The position numbers and the translations under genes are program-made. Below, in pieces: positions 19,783-30,520 of a DNA stretch of 64,000 nucleotides (positions are counted from its first letter, which is position 1; every line of letters starts with the position of its first letter). This stretch comes from Aradus depressus. Its lineage: Eukaryota; Arthropoda; Insecta; Hemiptera; Aradidae. The DNA is taken from positions 18,628,480-18,692,479 of the forward strand of contig OY759218.1 of NCBI GenBank assembly GCA_963662175.1, given 5' to 3'. Below the pieces are notes generated by a model. The model worked only from the letters and a program-made list of their open reading frames with translations, searched no databases and was not told the DNA's origin.

Positions 19783-21485
19783 CCCTTATGTCTACGGACC
19801 ATTCAATGATACGTCAGTCTACGGACGGGTCCAGCCAGACCCATACATGTTTTTTGTAGAAATGACACATACTAAAAGGAAGGAATAAAGCTTCACTCAA
19901 TGAAATTCAACTAAAGTAACGTTTAATTAATTATAATGATATTATTTATTTATTAATTAATTATTTATTAATTATTCAATAATTTTTATACAAAAAATGA
20001 AAAAACTTTTTTTTTTTAAATTATGCTTTTCTATTAAACAAAAGATTACTTAAAAAACAAAATTTTAAAGAAAACTTTATTAACTATTTTCCCCTTCACT
20101 GCTAATACACTTGAAGCATTTCTGAAATTGCTTAGAATGTTGGGGCTGCTTTATCGGTCGCTTGTCTTTGCATTCTAGTTCTCTGGTCGTCAAACCTAAT
20201 AAAACGGCTAATGGCCCAGAAACCCGAATAGCCATTGTGGCTCTAAACACAGAGAACATTCGTTTTCGATAGCTCTTTTGTGTGCTGTGCATTGCAGTGG
20301 TTTACCCCGGCGGCCAGTAGCAGTCCAAAATATGCATATAGCTCTTTTACTGTTACACTTTTCCACAACTTAGATTGTTTATCTTTCGGTGGCTTCTAGC
20401 ACCTTTCTGTTTGTTTCTCGCATAATGATTACAACCACGTCCTCAGTGATAATTGATTTCAACATATCTAGTGGATTTCTTCCTATGGAACTTTTGATAA
20501 TTCCACCAGTTTGACGTACAATGTTGTGGATTTGTACCCGAGTTGATGAATGTGGTATTTTCTTCCATCTGGTTCCTTCTCGAGACACAAAATATTTACT
20601 ATGATCTTGTTCTTGTTGTTGTGACACAACACCATTCTTTAGCTCAGCCAGTTCCTCTTCATAGTCACTATTATCTTCTTTATCAGCTTCTCTTTCAACT
20701 ACATCAACTCATCCGAAGCACATGCATGAAGGATGTACTCCTCATTTGTATCTTCCGCACCCTTATCCGAATCTTCGTTGTTTCTTGACAAAAAGTCACC
20801 AATTCGACAATAATATGCCTCCCTTTCATCCTCCTTCGTGCTAAAACAGTATATTTGAACGAATAAGACAAAAGTAATCAGCAAGGCAAATCGTAAGAAA
20901 AAGACCATAACCAGAATTTAGTATCAAAGCACTGAAAAATACAAGAAGCTCAGAAATTTTCATTTGTTTGGTGGCTTCCCCAACACGTGTACATCTATCG
21001 TTGCGGTACAGTAATATAAGTAATTAGTGCTAAACAATAAAGTAAGTAATATAGAGGAAAAACTTACCGACTCAGTGTATAATGAGGAACATTTTCAAAA
21101 TCTTCACTCATTTTATCAACAAAAATCAATTTTTATAGAAAATGACACAAACTACAATTCTACGACTTACTAGAATCATTGTTAGTTGTAAACTAAAGTG
21201 AAATAATCTATTTATGAAATACCCTGGATTGACAATAAAGATAAGGTAGAAATATATATACATGGGTCTGTACAGACCCATCCGTAGACCAGAAGTTGTG
21301 ATTTACAAAATTTCACAGAAATTCGACAAAAATTATTTTTTTCGGAGTTTCTTTTTAGGAACCTGTTCTCAACATTCTCGTTGAGGATATCATGAAGTTT
21401 CATCTCATTCTGTGGAAAATTTAATACTTTTTTTAAAAAGTGTTTTTGAAATGGGTCTGGCTGGACCCATCCGTAGACATAAGGG
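19783..21485 (-). mobile_element. PiggyBac-like element, inactive
   Basis: The ends are CCCTTATGTCTACGGA and TCCGTAGACATAAGGG. TTAA follows the right end (21486-21489) and TTAT, a one-base change, precedes the left end (19779-19782), as expected of the piggyBac superfamily. The left end carries an extra 27-bp duplication containing a second GTCTACGGA, and GGGTCTGTACAGACCCATCC at 21264-21283 is a subterminal repeat. Length is 1.7 kb, shorter than an intact element. Confidence 0.8.
20080..20908 (-). pseudogene. PiggyBac-type transposase relic
   Basis: Minus strand, three frames in sequence. The first (20908-20699) is acidic (RNNEDSDKGAEDTNEEYILH), like the acidic N-terminus of piggyBac transposases. 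The second (20627-20379) reads YFVSREGTRWKKIP, then STRVQIHNIVRQTGG, then a LDMLKSIITEDVVVIIMRETN segment (shown in part), which resembles the conserved N-terminal part of PGBD proteins. The third (20292-20080) ends with a Cys/Lys-rich tail, KQFQKCFKCISSEGENS. The catalytic DDD core is missing, so there are frameshifts and a large internal deletion. Confidence 0.7.
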
Positions 21486-21690
21486 TTAAGTTAGCACATG
21501 TGACATCTCAATTTTCAAATTCATTGCTACAATAGTTTCCGAGACGGATCGCTAACAAAGTTTCATTTGACCCATTCCAATCACGAACGGTTCAGGGGAA
21601 CTTTGTAACGTGAAATTCAGTTGAAAACTCGATCTCAGATTTTCGCAAGATTACAATAGGTACTAACTTATACTAATAATATCACAGAAA

Positions 21691-22662
21691 TTCGTTTATT
21701 ATGACAATTTTATATAGCCAATGTGTTACTATTATTTAAAAAAATATTTGTCATAAAAAAAAGAATAATCCTGATTTTCGTATTCCTAATTCTGGGATTT
21801 TAGACCTGGATCCTGGAATTGCCAACCGCAGTCTGCCCTCCGTCAACGGAGTTCGAAGCAATAGAAAGCAGTTTTGTAGTCAAATAAAAATGAATACGTA
21901 ATGCGAAACAGATAATGATCAATTTTATGTTTTACATTGAGAAAATGTCTGTCCAGACGCTTTGTTCAGAAACAAGAACATAAATCAAGATGATGAAATA
22001 ATGTTCCATAACATTGGCAAATATTTTCTTAGGTTAATAAAGAAAATAAAGAATCGGGCCAAGTGAAACATTTATAATAGAACGAAAGAAATTTTAATCC
22101 GATATGCCTCCACAGTAGTTGTTATACAAGACTGGATGGGATAGATAGTAAGTTTGGAGTTGGCTACAATTTAATATACGTTCCACTCATAAACCAGAAC
22201 CAAGTGATAAATATGTAGATATGATTCGTACGTGATACACATCCGTTTTGGGTCGGTCGAGCGGTTGGCGGCTGGTTCTTTGAGTTGGCTGGGAAATGCC
22301 CAATAAATCCGAGTGAGGTTCCCGTCACGTCACGTACTTGCTTGTCCACAACGTGACTTGATCTTATCATGTTTTTAAACCCACAATACTCAGCCCTACC
22401 CACCCTCCCCCCTCCCCCCCCCCCCCCCCGAAAAAAAATAAACATATGATTGATTTGCCCCAAGAGACACGTATTTTTTATCCACAGTATATTGTTCATA
22501 TTCCTGGCTGCAAGAAGGCACATGGTCAATCTGTGAATTGTCTTCTTCATCCGAGAATCACCCAACTAGATCTTACGTACTCATGTAACTAACAGATAAG
22601 AAAAAATACTTTTTTATATTTTTTTTTGTACCTACTCGTCAGTGCAGGACATTGAACTAGAA
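21691..22662. other. No gene recognised
   Basis: Unassigned, with a C-rich run at about 22405-22429. The 133-aa frame at 22164-22565 (minus) reads through that run as glycine and has no domain. Confidence 0.45.
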
Positions 22663-22876
22663 AAAAAAGTCATCGATGAATCACCGGCTATTTACTTCCC
22701 CAGCACAAATCAATCAATTAAGTTTTCGCTCTTCCTCCAATGTCAATCAAAACTGAATATTTGACTCACATAGAAGCTTCTGAATCCTCATTCTAAATTG
22801 AAAGATTAAATTTTGTGTCAATACATTCATTATAACGACGAACGAAATTTTATATGTGTATTTAGAACCCGAAGGA

Positions 22877-23582
22877 GAATTAAGATCAATGTTGGTAAAT
22901 GTGTTAAAGTTACCTTCACTCTTCGAAGGCAAAACTGTCCACCTGTTTCCATGAACAATGCTCTCATTCCAACCTCCAACAACGTGCGGTACTTTGGGTT
23001 TTACTAAGACAGCAGAATAACGTGGAATCCCCACACAAGACTCAAACGACAAGAACTCAACAGACGATATGGTCTTTTATGACGACTGCTCGGATCAAAG
23101 TCAAAACTATCTGTTGAGAACAAACTTATAATTTACAAAACAATCATACCAACCAATATGGACATACGGACTAGAACTATGGGGCTCAGCCAACAGTTCC
23201 AACATCAACAGAATACAAACTTTTCAGTCAAAAGTCCTACGACCAATTGTCAATGCTCCCTTTTATGTCACCAACAAAGTCCTATATAAAGACCTCAATA
23301 TTCCTTGTGTCCAAGACCTAATCCAACTCCGCTTCAAGAAATTCCATTCTAACTTGAATACCCATCCCAATCCTGTCGCTCAGCGCATGTCCTCTCAGAC
23401 CCATCCCGACAACCCTCCACGCCGCCTAAGACGACGCTGGCCTCGCGATCTTCTTTGAATAACGAAACTGTCTAAGGAAATGTCAGCACTGACTGGCTTC
23501 TCCCATCAATTGTACACATTTATCTAATGTTCACTTCTACCAATTGTAAATTTTGTACAGATTGTAGAATAATAAAAAAAAA
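22877..23582 (+). pseudogene. J1: 5'-truncated Jockey-like LINE, second copy
   Basis: Plus strand. The translation RIKINVGKCVKVTFTLRRQN leads into SMNNALIPTSNNVRYFGFY, parallel to the copy at 7.5 kb. Frameshifts and stops follow, then the 3' UTR (TGACTGGCTTCTCCCATCAA) and an A-tail at about 23565-23582. A 13-bp TSD with one mismatch, AGAACCCGAAGGA at 22864-22876 and AGAACCCCAAGGA at 23583-23595, lies in R1. The YADD catalytic region is absent. Confidence 0.85.
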
Positions 23583-23695
23583 AGAACCCCAAGGACCACA
23601 CCTATTAATTTTCTGCGAATCTTCGGAATCAGTCGAAGGGAAGGGGGGGGATCAGAGGACGAGCTCAACTCTAAAACTCCAATAACTGCCAATGT

Positions 23696-24008
23696 GAGGG
23701 CGCCGGTAACTCAGTGGTATGCGCGCTTGCTTAATGAGCTCAAGGTCGCGGGTTCGAAACTTATATAGTTTATTATATCTGGGAGGTAAAAAAAACTTAA
23801 GCACGCCGTCTTTCGGATGGGACGTTAAGCGATGGTCCCGAGCCTGTACGTTGTCAGGTACTCGTTAAAGACCCCCCTACCCTATATGAATAAAAACTGA
23901 GGACTCCCATAGTAGAGTTGGGCTCATGTCCACCAGAGTGGCGAAAGAGATCTCTGCTTGTAGGCGATTTGACCTCGTAGTTAAGCCCGGGCATGAGCCA
24001 TTATAACT
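23696..24008 (+). mobile_element. tS1 SINE, copy E
   Basis: Plus-strand copy with head GGCGCCGGTAACTCAGTGGT, a B-box region GGGTTCGAAACTT, and the body ending GCCCGGGCATGAGCCATTATAA (split) with an AACT tail. A 12-bp TSD with one mismatch, AACTGCCAATGT at 23684-23695 and AACTGCCAATAT at 24009-24020, interrupts the R1 phrase AATAACTGCCAATNTAATGA. Confidence 0.9.
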
Positions 24009-24249
24009 AACTGCCAATATAATGAATGTATCGACACAAGTATTTACTTACAAGTATTTAGTATGAGGATTTAGAAGCCCCTATGTAAGTCAATTATTTA
24101 GATAGAATTTTGATCCATTTGATCAATTGGTTTTGGAAGGGAGCTAAAACTTAATTGATTAATTCGTTTTGGGGAAGTACATTGATTTACTTTTTATATT
24201 CTCTTATCCGGTAAATTGTAAATGGTCACTTAGTTTTTTGTGATGAAAG

Positions 24250-24790
24250 AAATTTAATAAGATCCGAAGATAAAAAGGATCAGAAAACTGGATCAACCTC
24301 ATGACAGGTAGTCTGTGAAAAAATCTGAAAAACGTACATCATTACGCGACCAAAACTGGGATTAGGATAAGCAAATGCAAGAAGGATCTAGAATAATTGG
24401 ATGAAATGTTTCCTGAATCTGTTTAGCAAGACCTAACTTGTAGAACACTTAGCGAACATTCAAAAATCTGAAAGACTTACGTCATTATGAGACCAAAAAA
24501 TACATAATTCTGAGTGTGACTTTTTTATACCCAGTAATGCCAGTATGAAATGAATTTGACAGGGGGAAGGAGAAGGGATAGTGATCTGTACCAAAGTCTT
24601 GTAATGACAATTCCTTGCGTTACAATTACAATTTATAAATTACTCAAAAATATTTTTGTTAGGGCATTCACAAAGTTCCAGTCACATACCCATACAGACA
24701 GGCATCATCGCGAAAATGGTCAAAATGTGTTTGAAAGGTGAAAATCCGTTGAAAACTCAATCTCAGATTTTCCCACGATTATGATAGGTA
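24250..24790 (+). repeat. R2 copy, partial
   Basis: It holds GAAAGACTTACGTCATTATG, TATACCCAGTAATGCCAGTA, TGAAATGAATTTGACAGGGG, GCGTTACAATTACAATTTAT, CACAAAGTTCCAGTCACATA and CTCAATCTCAGATTTTCCCA in order. It provides the empty-site reference for the TIR element at 18.6 kb. Confidence 0.75.
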
Positions 24791-25419
24791 CTTTCTTATG
24801 CAACACACATGAAAGTACACATAAAATAATGAAATAATAGAAAATAAATTAATATAAAATTTCTGATATTAAAGAAGACAATAGATACTATTTTTATTAT
24901 ATTTTTAGTTATGACTATTGTGTATTTATATTTCTTTATGATAAGTCGAGGCAAGCAAGATTGTTTATATACTTATATATAATTGAACAATTAACAACAA
25001 AGTAAATAATATGACTAGGCTATAAGAAAGAAAAACAAATTTAGATTCGTTTAGTTTCTTATCACGAAATTAGGCGCAATTACACGACCACAATCACCAG
25101 CTATTAGGTATTATTAATTCTTAGTCATTTCATTTTATTTTTTTATTGTGTTTTACAAACGCATTAGAAATAATGTTGAACCTTGAATTAAATAATTGAC
25201 AAAGTAATTCAATATAAATATGATTTGTAGCAGGTTTTCCCAGTATTTGCAACAAACTAAAAATTTAATTTTTTTTTTTATTTTCTTAATGGTTTCAGCA
25301 GCCAACACAACTTTTATGTGTATACTTAAGAAAAATGTATATAATAATAGGATAAACATGTAAATAAATAAATAAAATGATTAGGAAGGAAATGAAAAAC
25401 GAAATAGAAAACCGAAGGA
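24791..25419. other. No gene recognised (AT-rich)
   Basis: Short hydrophobic frames only, as expected from poly-T-rich sequence. Nothing supported. Confidence 0.5.
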
Positions 25420-25640
25420 GGAATAGAAGGGTAAATAATTTTAATAAATTAGAACCCACAAGATTAGAATAGCATGCATGGACTCTCCATTCGTCCGATC
25501 TTATGCAGGTAGAACCAACAAAGGCCATGTTTAGAACAGCATATAAAACAGCATATGTTCATTCGTCCAATTTTATGCAAGTAGAACCCTCGAAGCCCAT
25601 AATTATAACACATTCTCCAAATCGTCTCATCACATTTTTT
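25420..25640 (+). repeat. Two imperfect ~90-bp direct repeats
   Basis: ATTCGTCCGATCTTATGCAG and ATTCGTCCAATTTTATGCAA begin parallel blocks that continue GTAGAACCNNCNAAGCCCAT. Each is preceded by AGAATAGCAT/AGAACAGCAT. No other copies were noticed. Confidence 0.6.
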
Positions 25641-25897
25641 GAAACCGACTGTTGTGAGAGCCACGGTTTCTGATTCAGTCTGAGAACTAAAGATTTATGG
25701 AAATTGCCTTTCAGTGAGTTGTCATTGGAAGAGCAGGTATGTACCTAGGGACCTAAGCATCTAATGCGCTTACCCCTTTCCCTGTTAGTTCCTGGGAGTC
25801 CTGAATTTCGCCTACCCACGTGTCCCGGTTAGCGACGCTATGCAGGTCCATATAGGCACCTATAAACTCCCTCAATGGTGGCTTTTAGTACATCTAA
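25641..25897. other. No gene; small SINE-like scrap
   Basis: GGGAGTCCTGAATTTCGCCT near 25793 matches the middle of tS1 (GGAGTCCTAAATTTTGCCTA). The rest is unassigned. Confidence 0.4.
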
Positions 25898-26091
25898 TTA
25901 ACGCAATATTTGTTTTTTTTTTCTTTTAGATTTTTCCCAAACATTAACTTCGTGCAAAGTTTGAGATGTACAGAGCTTCAATAAATGAACAGACGGAAGG
26001 ACATACTTCATATACTCGTCAAAAGGGTTACGTAAATGGTCTTCGACGAACGGAACCCCACAAATCGAGGGGTTATGGTATTTAATGAAGT
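25898..26091 (-). CDS. Candidate coding exon, protein not recognised
   Basis: On the minus strand a splice-acceptor-like CATTACTCCTCTTGTAG ends at plus-strand 26092. The frame after it reads FIKYHNPSICGVPFVEDHLR, then NPFDEYMKYVLPSVHLLKLC, then TSQTLHEVNVW and a Lys-rich stretch to a stop at 25898-25900. The composition (balanced, few low-complexity runs) looks more like a real protein than neighbouring frames. A reading that starts at ATG 26116 is also possible. The end of the exon is unclear; the KSKRKKK stretch may be intron. I cannot name the family. Confidence 0.35.
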
Positions 26092-26324
26092 CTACAAGAG
26101 GAGTAATGTGGAACATGAAAGCATATGTTTGAAAGAGGGGGAAAGATATTCAGAAGGAATATCCCGGACATACCCAAGAATGTAATATTAAAGGACATTT
26201 GTAAAAATCCGATATGGGAGGCAAGATGGTGGTTTCAATATCTGCAGTTGTGATGGCATCGTTCGGATCCGGTCACAATAAACATCTGAATATGAATTTG
26301 TAGCTTCGAGGGCACCGCTTTTAC

Positions 26325-26660
26325 ATACTCAGCTATAGTATAGGGGAAGTTATATAACCTGTCAGAAATTCGATATTGAATTTTCACCGAAATTTCATCT
26401 TTTCCCTCTGATTTAAAAAATAAAAAAAAAAAATAGTTTTCGGTGAATCACTGGCTATATACCTCTCAAAGCCAATTGACCGTTTGAGCTAAAACTCAAT
26501 ATTTGACTTCTAAATCCTTACTAAATTTTGTGTCTATATATTCATTACATCGGAAAATTATTAGATTATTTGGATCGAGTCCCTCTCCTCTCATTCCTCC
26601 CTTCCCTTCGGTCGATTTCGCGTAAAATTAATATGTGTAGTCCTTACGGGTAGTAGGAAG
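26325..26660. mobile_element. R1 fragments in both orientations
   Basis: It begins CAGCTATAGTATAGGGGAAG (left R1 end, plus sense), breaks after ATTTCATCTTTTCCC, then continues in minus sense from TTCGGTGAATCACTGGC through TTCATTACATCGG to TTCCCTTCGGTCGATTTCGC. Confidence 0.7.
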
Positions 26661-27085
26661 TGTGGCGTTTCCAGAAAGAGTATGGTATACTAAGGTGCTT
26701 AACTATATACCATCTCAACTAGTATATATACGTATAAAATTTCCATCTTGTTGGTACATAAATTACAAGAAGATAGAAAAAGTTCATGGTGGAAGGTGTG
26801 TTCAGAAATGTTAGCTGGTTGTGACAAAGATGTTCATTCAGATATCATATATTATGTTTTAGATATCTAGTTATTTTTTACTTCACGTCCCTGAGAAATT
26901 TCTAAGCTCAACGTCTGTCTTCCCAGGCTATGGAACAAAAAGGCATACTATATTAAAAAGGTTGAACTAATGGTTACTTTATGTATATCTGCCCCTGGCA
27001 GATCTCCATCTTGGCAGATCTCTGGGGAATAATGTGGGTCATATCGCATGCAAATCGCTTGGTCGAATTGCAATTTCATTTTGTA
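26661..27085. other. No gene recognised
   Basis: Unassigned AT-rich spacer. The frames around 26948-27230 overlap a SINE scrap and the next TIR element. Confidence 0.45.
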
Positions 27086-27088
27086 CAT

Positions 27089-27162
27089 TATTGAATATCT
27101 GACATCGCACAGGCCCAGGACCATCCCCTTAACTTCCCATCCAAAGGACGGCGTGCTAGGAT
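27089..27162 (-). mobile_element. tS1 SINE scrap
   Basis: ATCTGACATCGCACAGGCCC and CCCATCCAAAGGACGGCGTG match the centre of tS1 in minus sense. Like the copies at 8.2 and 15.4 kb it stops at the GGCGTGCT block and is followed by R2-like ATTTCGATAT. Confidence 0.6.
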
Positions 27163-27181
27163 GGATTTCGATATATAATTT

Positions 27182-27947
27182 CTGTGGCGACATGCCAGAA
27201 CCAGTTATGTCCAATTTTTTTGAAAAATGAGATAATCACGGAAAGTTGTATATTTTGACGTAAACTTTTGTTTTTTTACCAAAAATAACCGATTTTGATG
27301 AACATTTTTATAGTAATTCTGGGAAAACTTAATCAGTCAACTGCCATTTACATGCCAAAACCAGTTCATTTACATGCCAAAACCAGTTCATTTACATGCC
27401 AAAACCAGTTAACTCCATTTTTTCATGCAAGAACCGATTAATTGGATCAAATTCGATATCATCACGCGTTGTTTAGATTTTTCAGTGTAATGAACAACAA
27501 ATAAACTCATTTTAATATCTCTGAGCATCTTTTTATTATAATTAATTAACCTTTCGTCTATCATCTCACGGTCACTAACGGCTACTGATTAGTGCCACGA
27601 AAAGGAAACGCGCGGCGCCACTGTCAAGCAACTGCTCCAAATCAAAACATTGTTGACATTCTCATATAATATATATGACTATATTATAGTAATACATCTA
27701 ATATGAACGAATTCATAATCCAAATTAACAATGAAAAATTAAAAAAATTTTTTCGTAATTAAATTACAATATTATAATTTTATAAAATTATTCGAACTTT
27801 TACCGAATTATTACTTACATTAAACAATATTCAAGAAGAATTAGAACTTTTTATTTGAATATAACAGAAGTAACACAAAAAACTTTAAACCGTAATTTCT
27901 CAAAATCATGTTAAATGGAGTTAACTTGTTCTGGCACGTAGCCACAG
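27182..27947. mobile_element. TIR element with internal copies of its end motif
   Basis: The left end CTGTGGCGACATGCCAGAAC is mirrored at the right by GTTCTGGCACGTAGCCACAG (two mismatches). TGCCAAAACCAGTT recurs three times at 27353-27410 with 22-bp spacing (AACCAGTTCATTTACATGCC), and TGCAAGAACCGATTAA once at about 27426. AT-rich core with no transposase. R2 text resumes right after the element. Confidence 0.7.
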
Positions 27948-28240
27948 ATTTTATGACGGTTTTAGGCTTGTGTCTCGCAAACCATACCCTGTGCGGTCTT
28001 GAAAAATCATATTTGATATTAAATACGTAGTACAACTATTATTTGAAAATATTCTTGTTTTATGTCAAATATAAGCGGCATCTTGTAAAATGGTCTTAGG
28101 CCCCTAAGTAAATTGATCTAAATTTTGTCAAAATTTAATCAGATCTAAGTTAGCACAAGTGACACCTTTACCTCAAATTTCGAGTTCATAGCTACAATCG
28201 TTTCTGATTTAGAGCGCTAATAAACTTTCAATCAAATAAT
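27948..28240 (+). repeat. R2 fragment
   Basis: TTTTATGACGGTTTTAGGCT, TGTGTCTCGCAAACC, AAATATAAGCGGCATCTTGT, CAGATCTAAGTTAGCACAAG and CTACAATCGTTTCTGATTTA follow the R2 order. A second piece is at 28550-28680, ending CTCGATCTCGGATATTCGCA. Confidence 0.75.
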
Positions 28241-28549
28241 AATAGCCTTTTTTTTTCTTCCTTAGTATAATAATATAACAATAGTATTACTAGATATTTA
28301 TATAAATTGGAAACTAGGCCCTTCAATCCAGTTCCATCTTGGATTTTGAGGTGATAACACAGCTCTATATCAGTGCAAGTTTTAAATAAGTGAATCTTAA
28401 GTTTTACAACAGAAATCGTTTTCAAATTTGGTATAGTAAATCATTTAAATACGGTCTACAAATTGAAGTATCGAAAATCAAAAACTTCAACACAAAAATA
28501 ATGCAGGACAGGATAACTAAGGTGAATGAGTCATAGCAATATTTTTTTT
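28241..28549. other. No gene recognised
   Basis: Unassigned segment between two halves of one R2 copy, so it may be an inserted element; I could not define its ends. Confidence 0.4.
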
Positions 28550-28679
28550 TTCAATCATATACACACAGAGAAAACTCGCCCAAAAATGGCCAAAACATCA
28601 GGGAACCTTAAAATATGAAATTCCCTCGAAAACTCGATCTCGGATATTCGCATGATTACAATAATCTCTCATCAATCTG

Positions 28680-29236
28680 TCAAAAATTCGATGTGGAGTT
28701 CCCAAAGGAATTTCATGTTTTCCTACCTCTCCAAATATGAAAAAAAAAAATTCTGTCTGTCAGTGTGTCTATGTGTATGTCTGTGAACACGATAACTCCC
28801 GATAGAAATGTATCGACACAAAATTTTATATGTGAATCCACAACCCTCTAACAACGACACTTATGATTTTTCAGCTAAATCGACCATTAGGGGTGAGGAG
28901 TCACATAAAAACTCTAATAACTGCTATTCTAATGAATGTATCAACACAAAATTTCATATGTGAATTCAAAACCTCAGAAGGACGACACTTATTAATTTTC
29001 AGCGGATTCGGCAGAAGAGAAGGAAGGGATCAGAGGAGGGCCAACTCAAAAACCCCAATAACTGCTGACGTAATGAATGTATGGACACAAAATTTAATAA
29101 GGATTTAGGAGCTCCAATGTAAGTCAACTATTGAATATTAGTGTAAAAAGTCGACTGGTTTTGGAGGGGGAGCAAAAAGTTAATTTGTATAATTCGTTAT
29201 GGGGAAGTACATTACCGGTGATTCACTGACGACTTT
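28680..29236 (+). mobile_element. R1 copy, near full length, two internal modules
   Basis: It runs from ATCTGTCAAAAATTCGATG through ATAACTCCCGATAGAAATGT, two ATGTATCNACACAAAATTT modules (28808, 28936) and a third, shortened one (29080), to GGGGAAGTACATTACCGG and the end hairpin CCGGTGATTCACTG. It directly follows the end of R2 at 28680. The frame at 28863-29108 lies within it. Confidence 0.85.
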
Positions 29237-29585
29237 TTTTTATATAATTTTTTTTACTGTTGTCCCCTTTCGCCATAAGGCAATCAATATATTCGTAGAA
29301 TATAAATATTTCGAAAAAATACTGTATTTTTTTTCTGGATGATGTTTTTATGAGAAGGCGGGAGGAGGGTCGAGGCAGCGGGAGGGTCTTCAGCCCCAAA
29401 AGAGATACACGGTCAGTTAAGCATAAGCCAATAGGAGAGTAGGATACGACAATTGCATGTTCAATAAACCAGACACCAGGCCATCATTAACTATATTTCA
29501 GCCCCTCTACAACTTTAGTAAATAAGCCCATGATTAATCAAATCCCGGCTATCCGTAAGCACGGTTATCCGAGACTGATTTCTTT
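29237..29585. other. No gene recognised
   Basis: A GGCGGGAGGAGGGTCGAGGC stretch at about 29357 is G-rich. No other signal. Confidence 0.5.
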
Positions 29586-29599
29586 TACATCTCCAGTTA

Positions 29600-30130
29600 T
29601 ACGAAGTATAAAGGAAGTTGTGTAATCGGTTTAAAATTCGATCCGGAGTTTTCAACGGAATTTTATGTTTTCCGAATTTGAAAAAAATTATTTATTATAT
29701 ATTATTATATAATTTCTGTCGGTGAGTCAGTGAACAAAATAACCCCCGATAGAGTAAATGTAAAGGCACGAAATTATATATGTGAATCCAGAACCCGCTA
29801 ACGACGACACTATGGATTTTGATAAGGCCAAAAGGAAGCCTCAGGGGGAAGGTTAAACACAAAAAGTGTAATAACTGCCGATATATTTAATGTATAGACA
29901 AGCAATTTTATATGTGAGACCAGAACCCCATAAGGACAACACCTATCGATTTTCAGTCAAATCGGCCAAAGGGAATGGGGGTATTAGGGGAAGGCTTAAT
30001 ACAAAAACCCCAATAACTGCCGAAGTAATGAATGTATCCACATGAAATTTTATATGTAAATCCAAAATCTCCATAAGGACGACACCTTCATTTTACAGCC
30101 GAACCGGCTTAAGGGATGGGGGAGACCAGC
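29600..30130 (+). mobile_element. R1 copy with three modules, no right end
   Basis: ATACGAAGTATAAAGGAAGT, TAACCCCCGATAGAGTAAAT, then three module starts (29770, 29900, 30035) each with AAAATTTTATATGTNAATCCA-like text (shortened), then GGGGAGACCAGCGG. The GCTGGGGAAGT end is missing. Confidence 0.8.
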
Positions 30131-30149
30131 GGTTTTTTTTGCTACATTG

Positions 30150-30520
30150 TATAGCGTAATTCTGCAGTTACTTTCATATACCTACTAATGGCAGTATAAA
30201 ATGAATTTGAGAGGGGTGATGGGGTGGGAGAATGGTCTCTACAAACATGGTTGGTATAAGACATTCTTCTTATGGCCACGTCACATATATTTTATTTGTT
30301 TATTTATTTTTATAGTTTTTAATAAAAAAACTACCGATAATAAAACGATACTAAAATTAGTTGCTTTGCGTTACAATTTAAACATTATTACAATATTTCC
30401 AAACAAAATTCATTGTTCGTTTCTTGAGACGCTATTGAAGAAAATTATTTTAAAAGGTTTGATTTTTCGATAGAAGTGACGCTTTTTAAGTAAATCGAGG
30501 AAACGTCTAAAAAAATAAAT
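30150..30520 (+). repeat. R2 fragment
   Basis: TACCTACTAATGGCAGTATA, AAACATGGTTGGTATAAGAC, ATGGCCACGTCACATATATT, TTGCGTTACAATTTAAAC, GAGACGCTATTGAAG and GAGGAAACGTCTAAAAAAAT in R2 order. Confidence 0.75.

Larger units (their letters stand above)
18255..21690 (+). repeat. R2 copy broken by two DNA elements
   Basis: R2 text runs from GGAAACGTCTAAAAAG at 18285 to ATGCGTTACAATTTATA at 18620, resumes at 19408 (ACTTAAAAATATTTCC, GGGGCGCTCAGAGAAC), reaches TTGG/CATCGGATTTCGGCC at 19770, and resumes after 21486 with TTAAGTTAGCACATGTGACA up to CTCAGATTTTCGCAAG. Removing the two insertions gives a continuous R2. Confidence 0.75.
22663..24180 (+). mobile_element. R1 copy with nested J1 and tS1
   Basis: It begins with an R1 end in minus sense (GAATCACCGGCTATTTACTTCCCC, shortened) and flips near 22838 to plus sense (ACGAAATTTTATATGTGTAT). 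R1 resumes at 23583 with AGAACCCCAAGGACCACACC and runs to GGGGAAGTA at about 24179. A LINE sits at 22877-23582 and a SINE at 23696-24008. Confidence 0.8.

Noticed and set aside
22164..22565. 133-codon frame
   Set aside because: It reads a C-rich run as glycine and has no recognisable domain.
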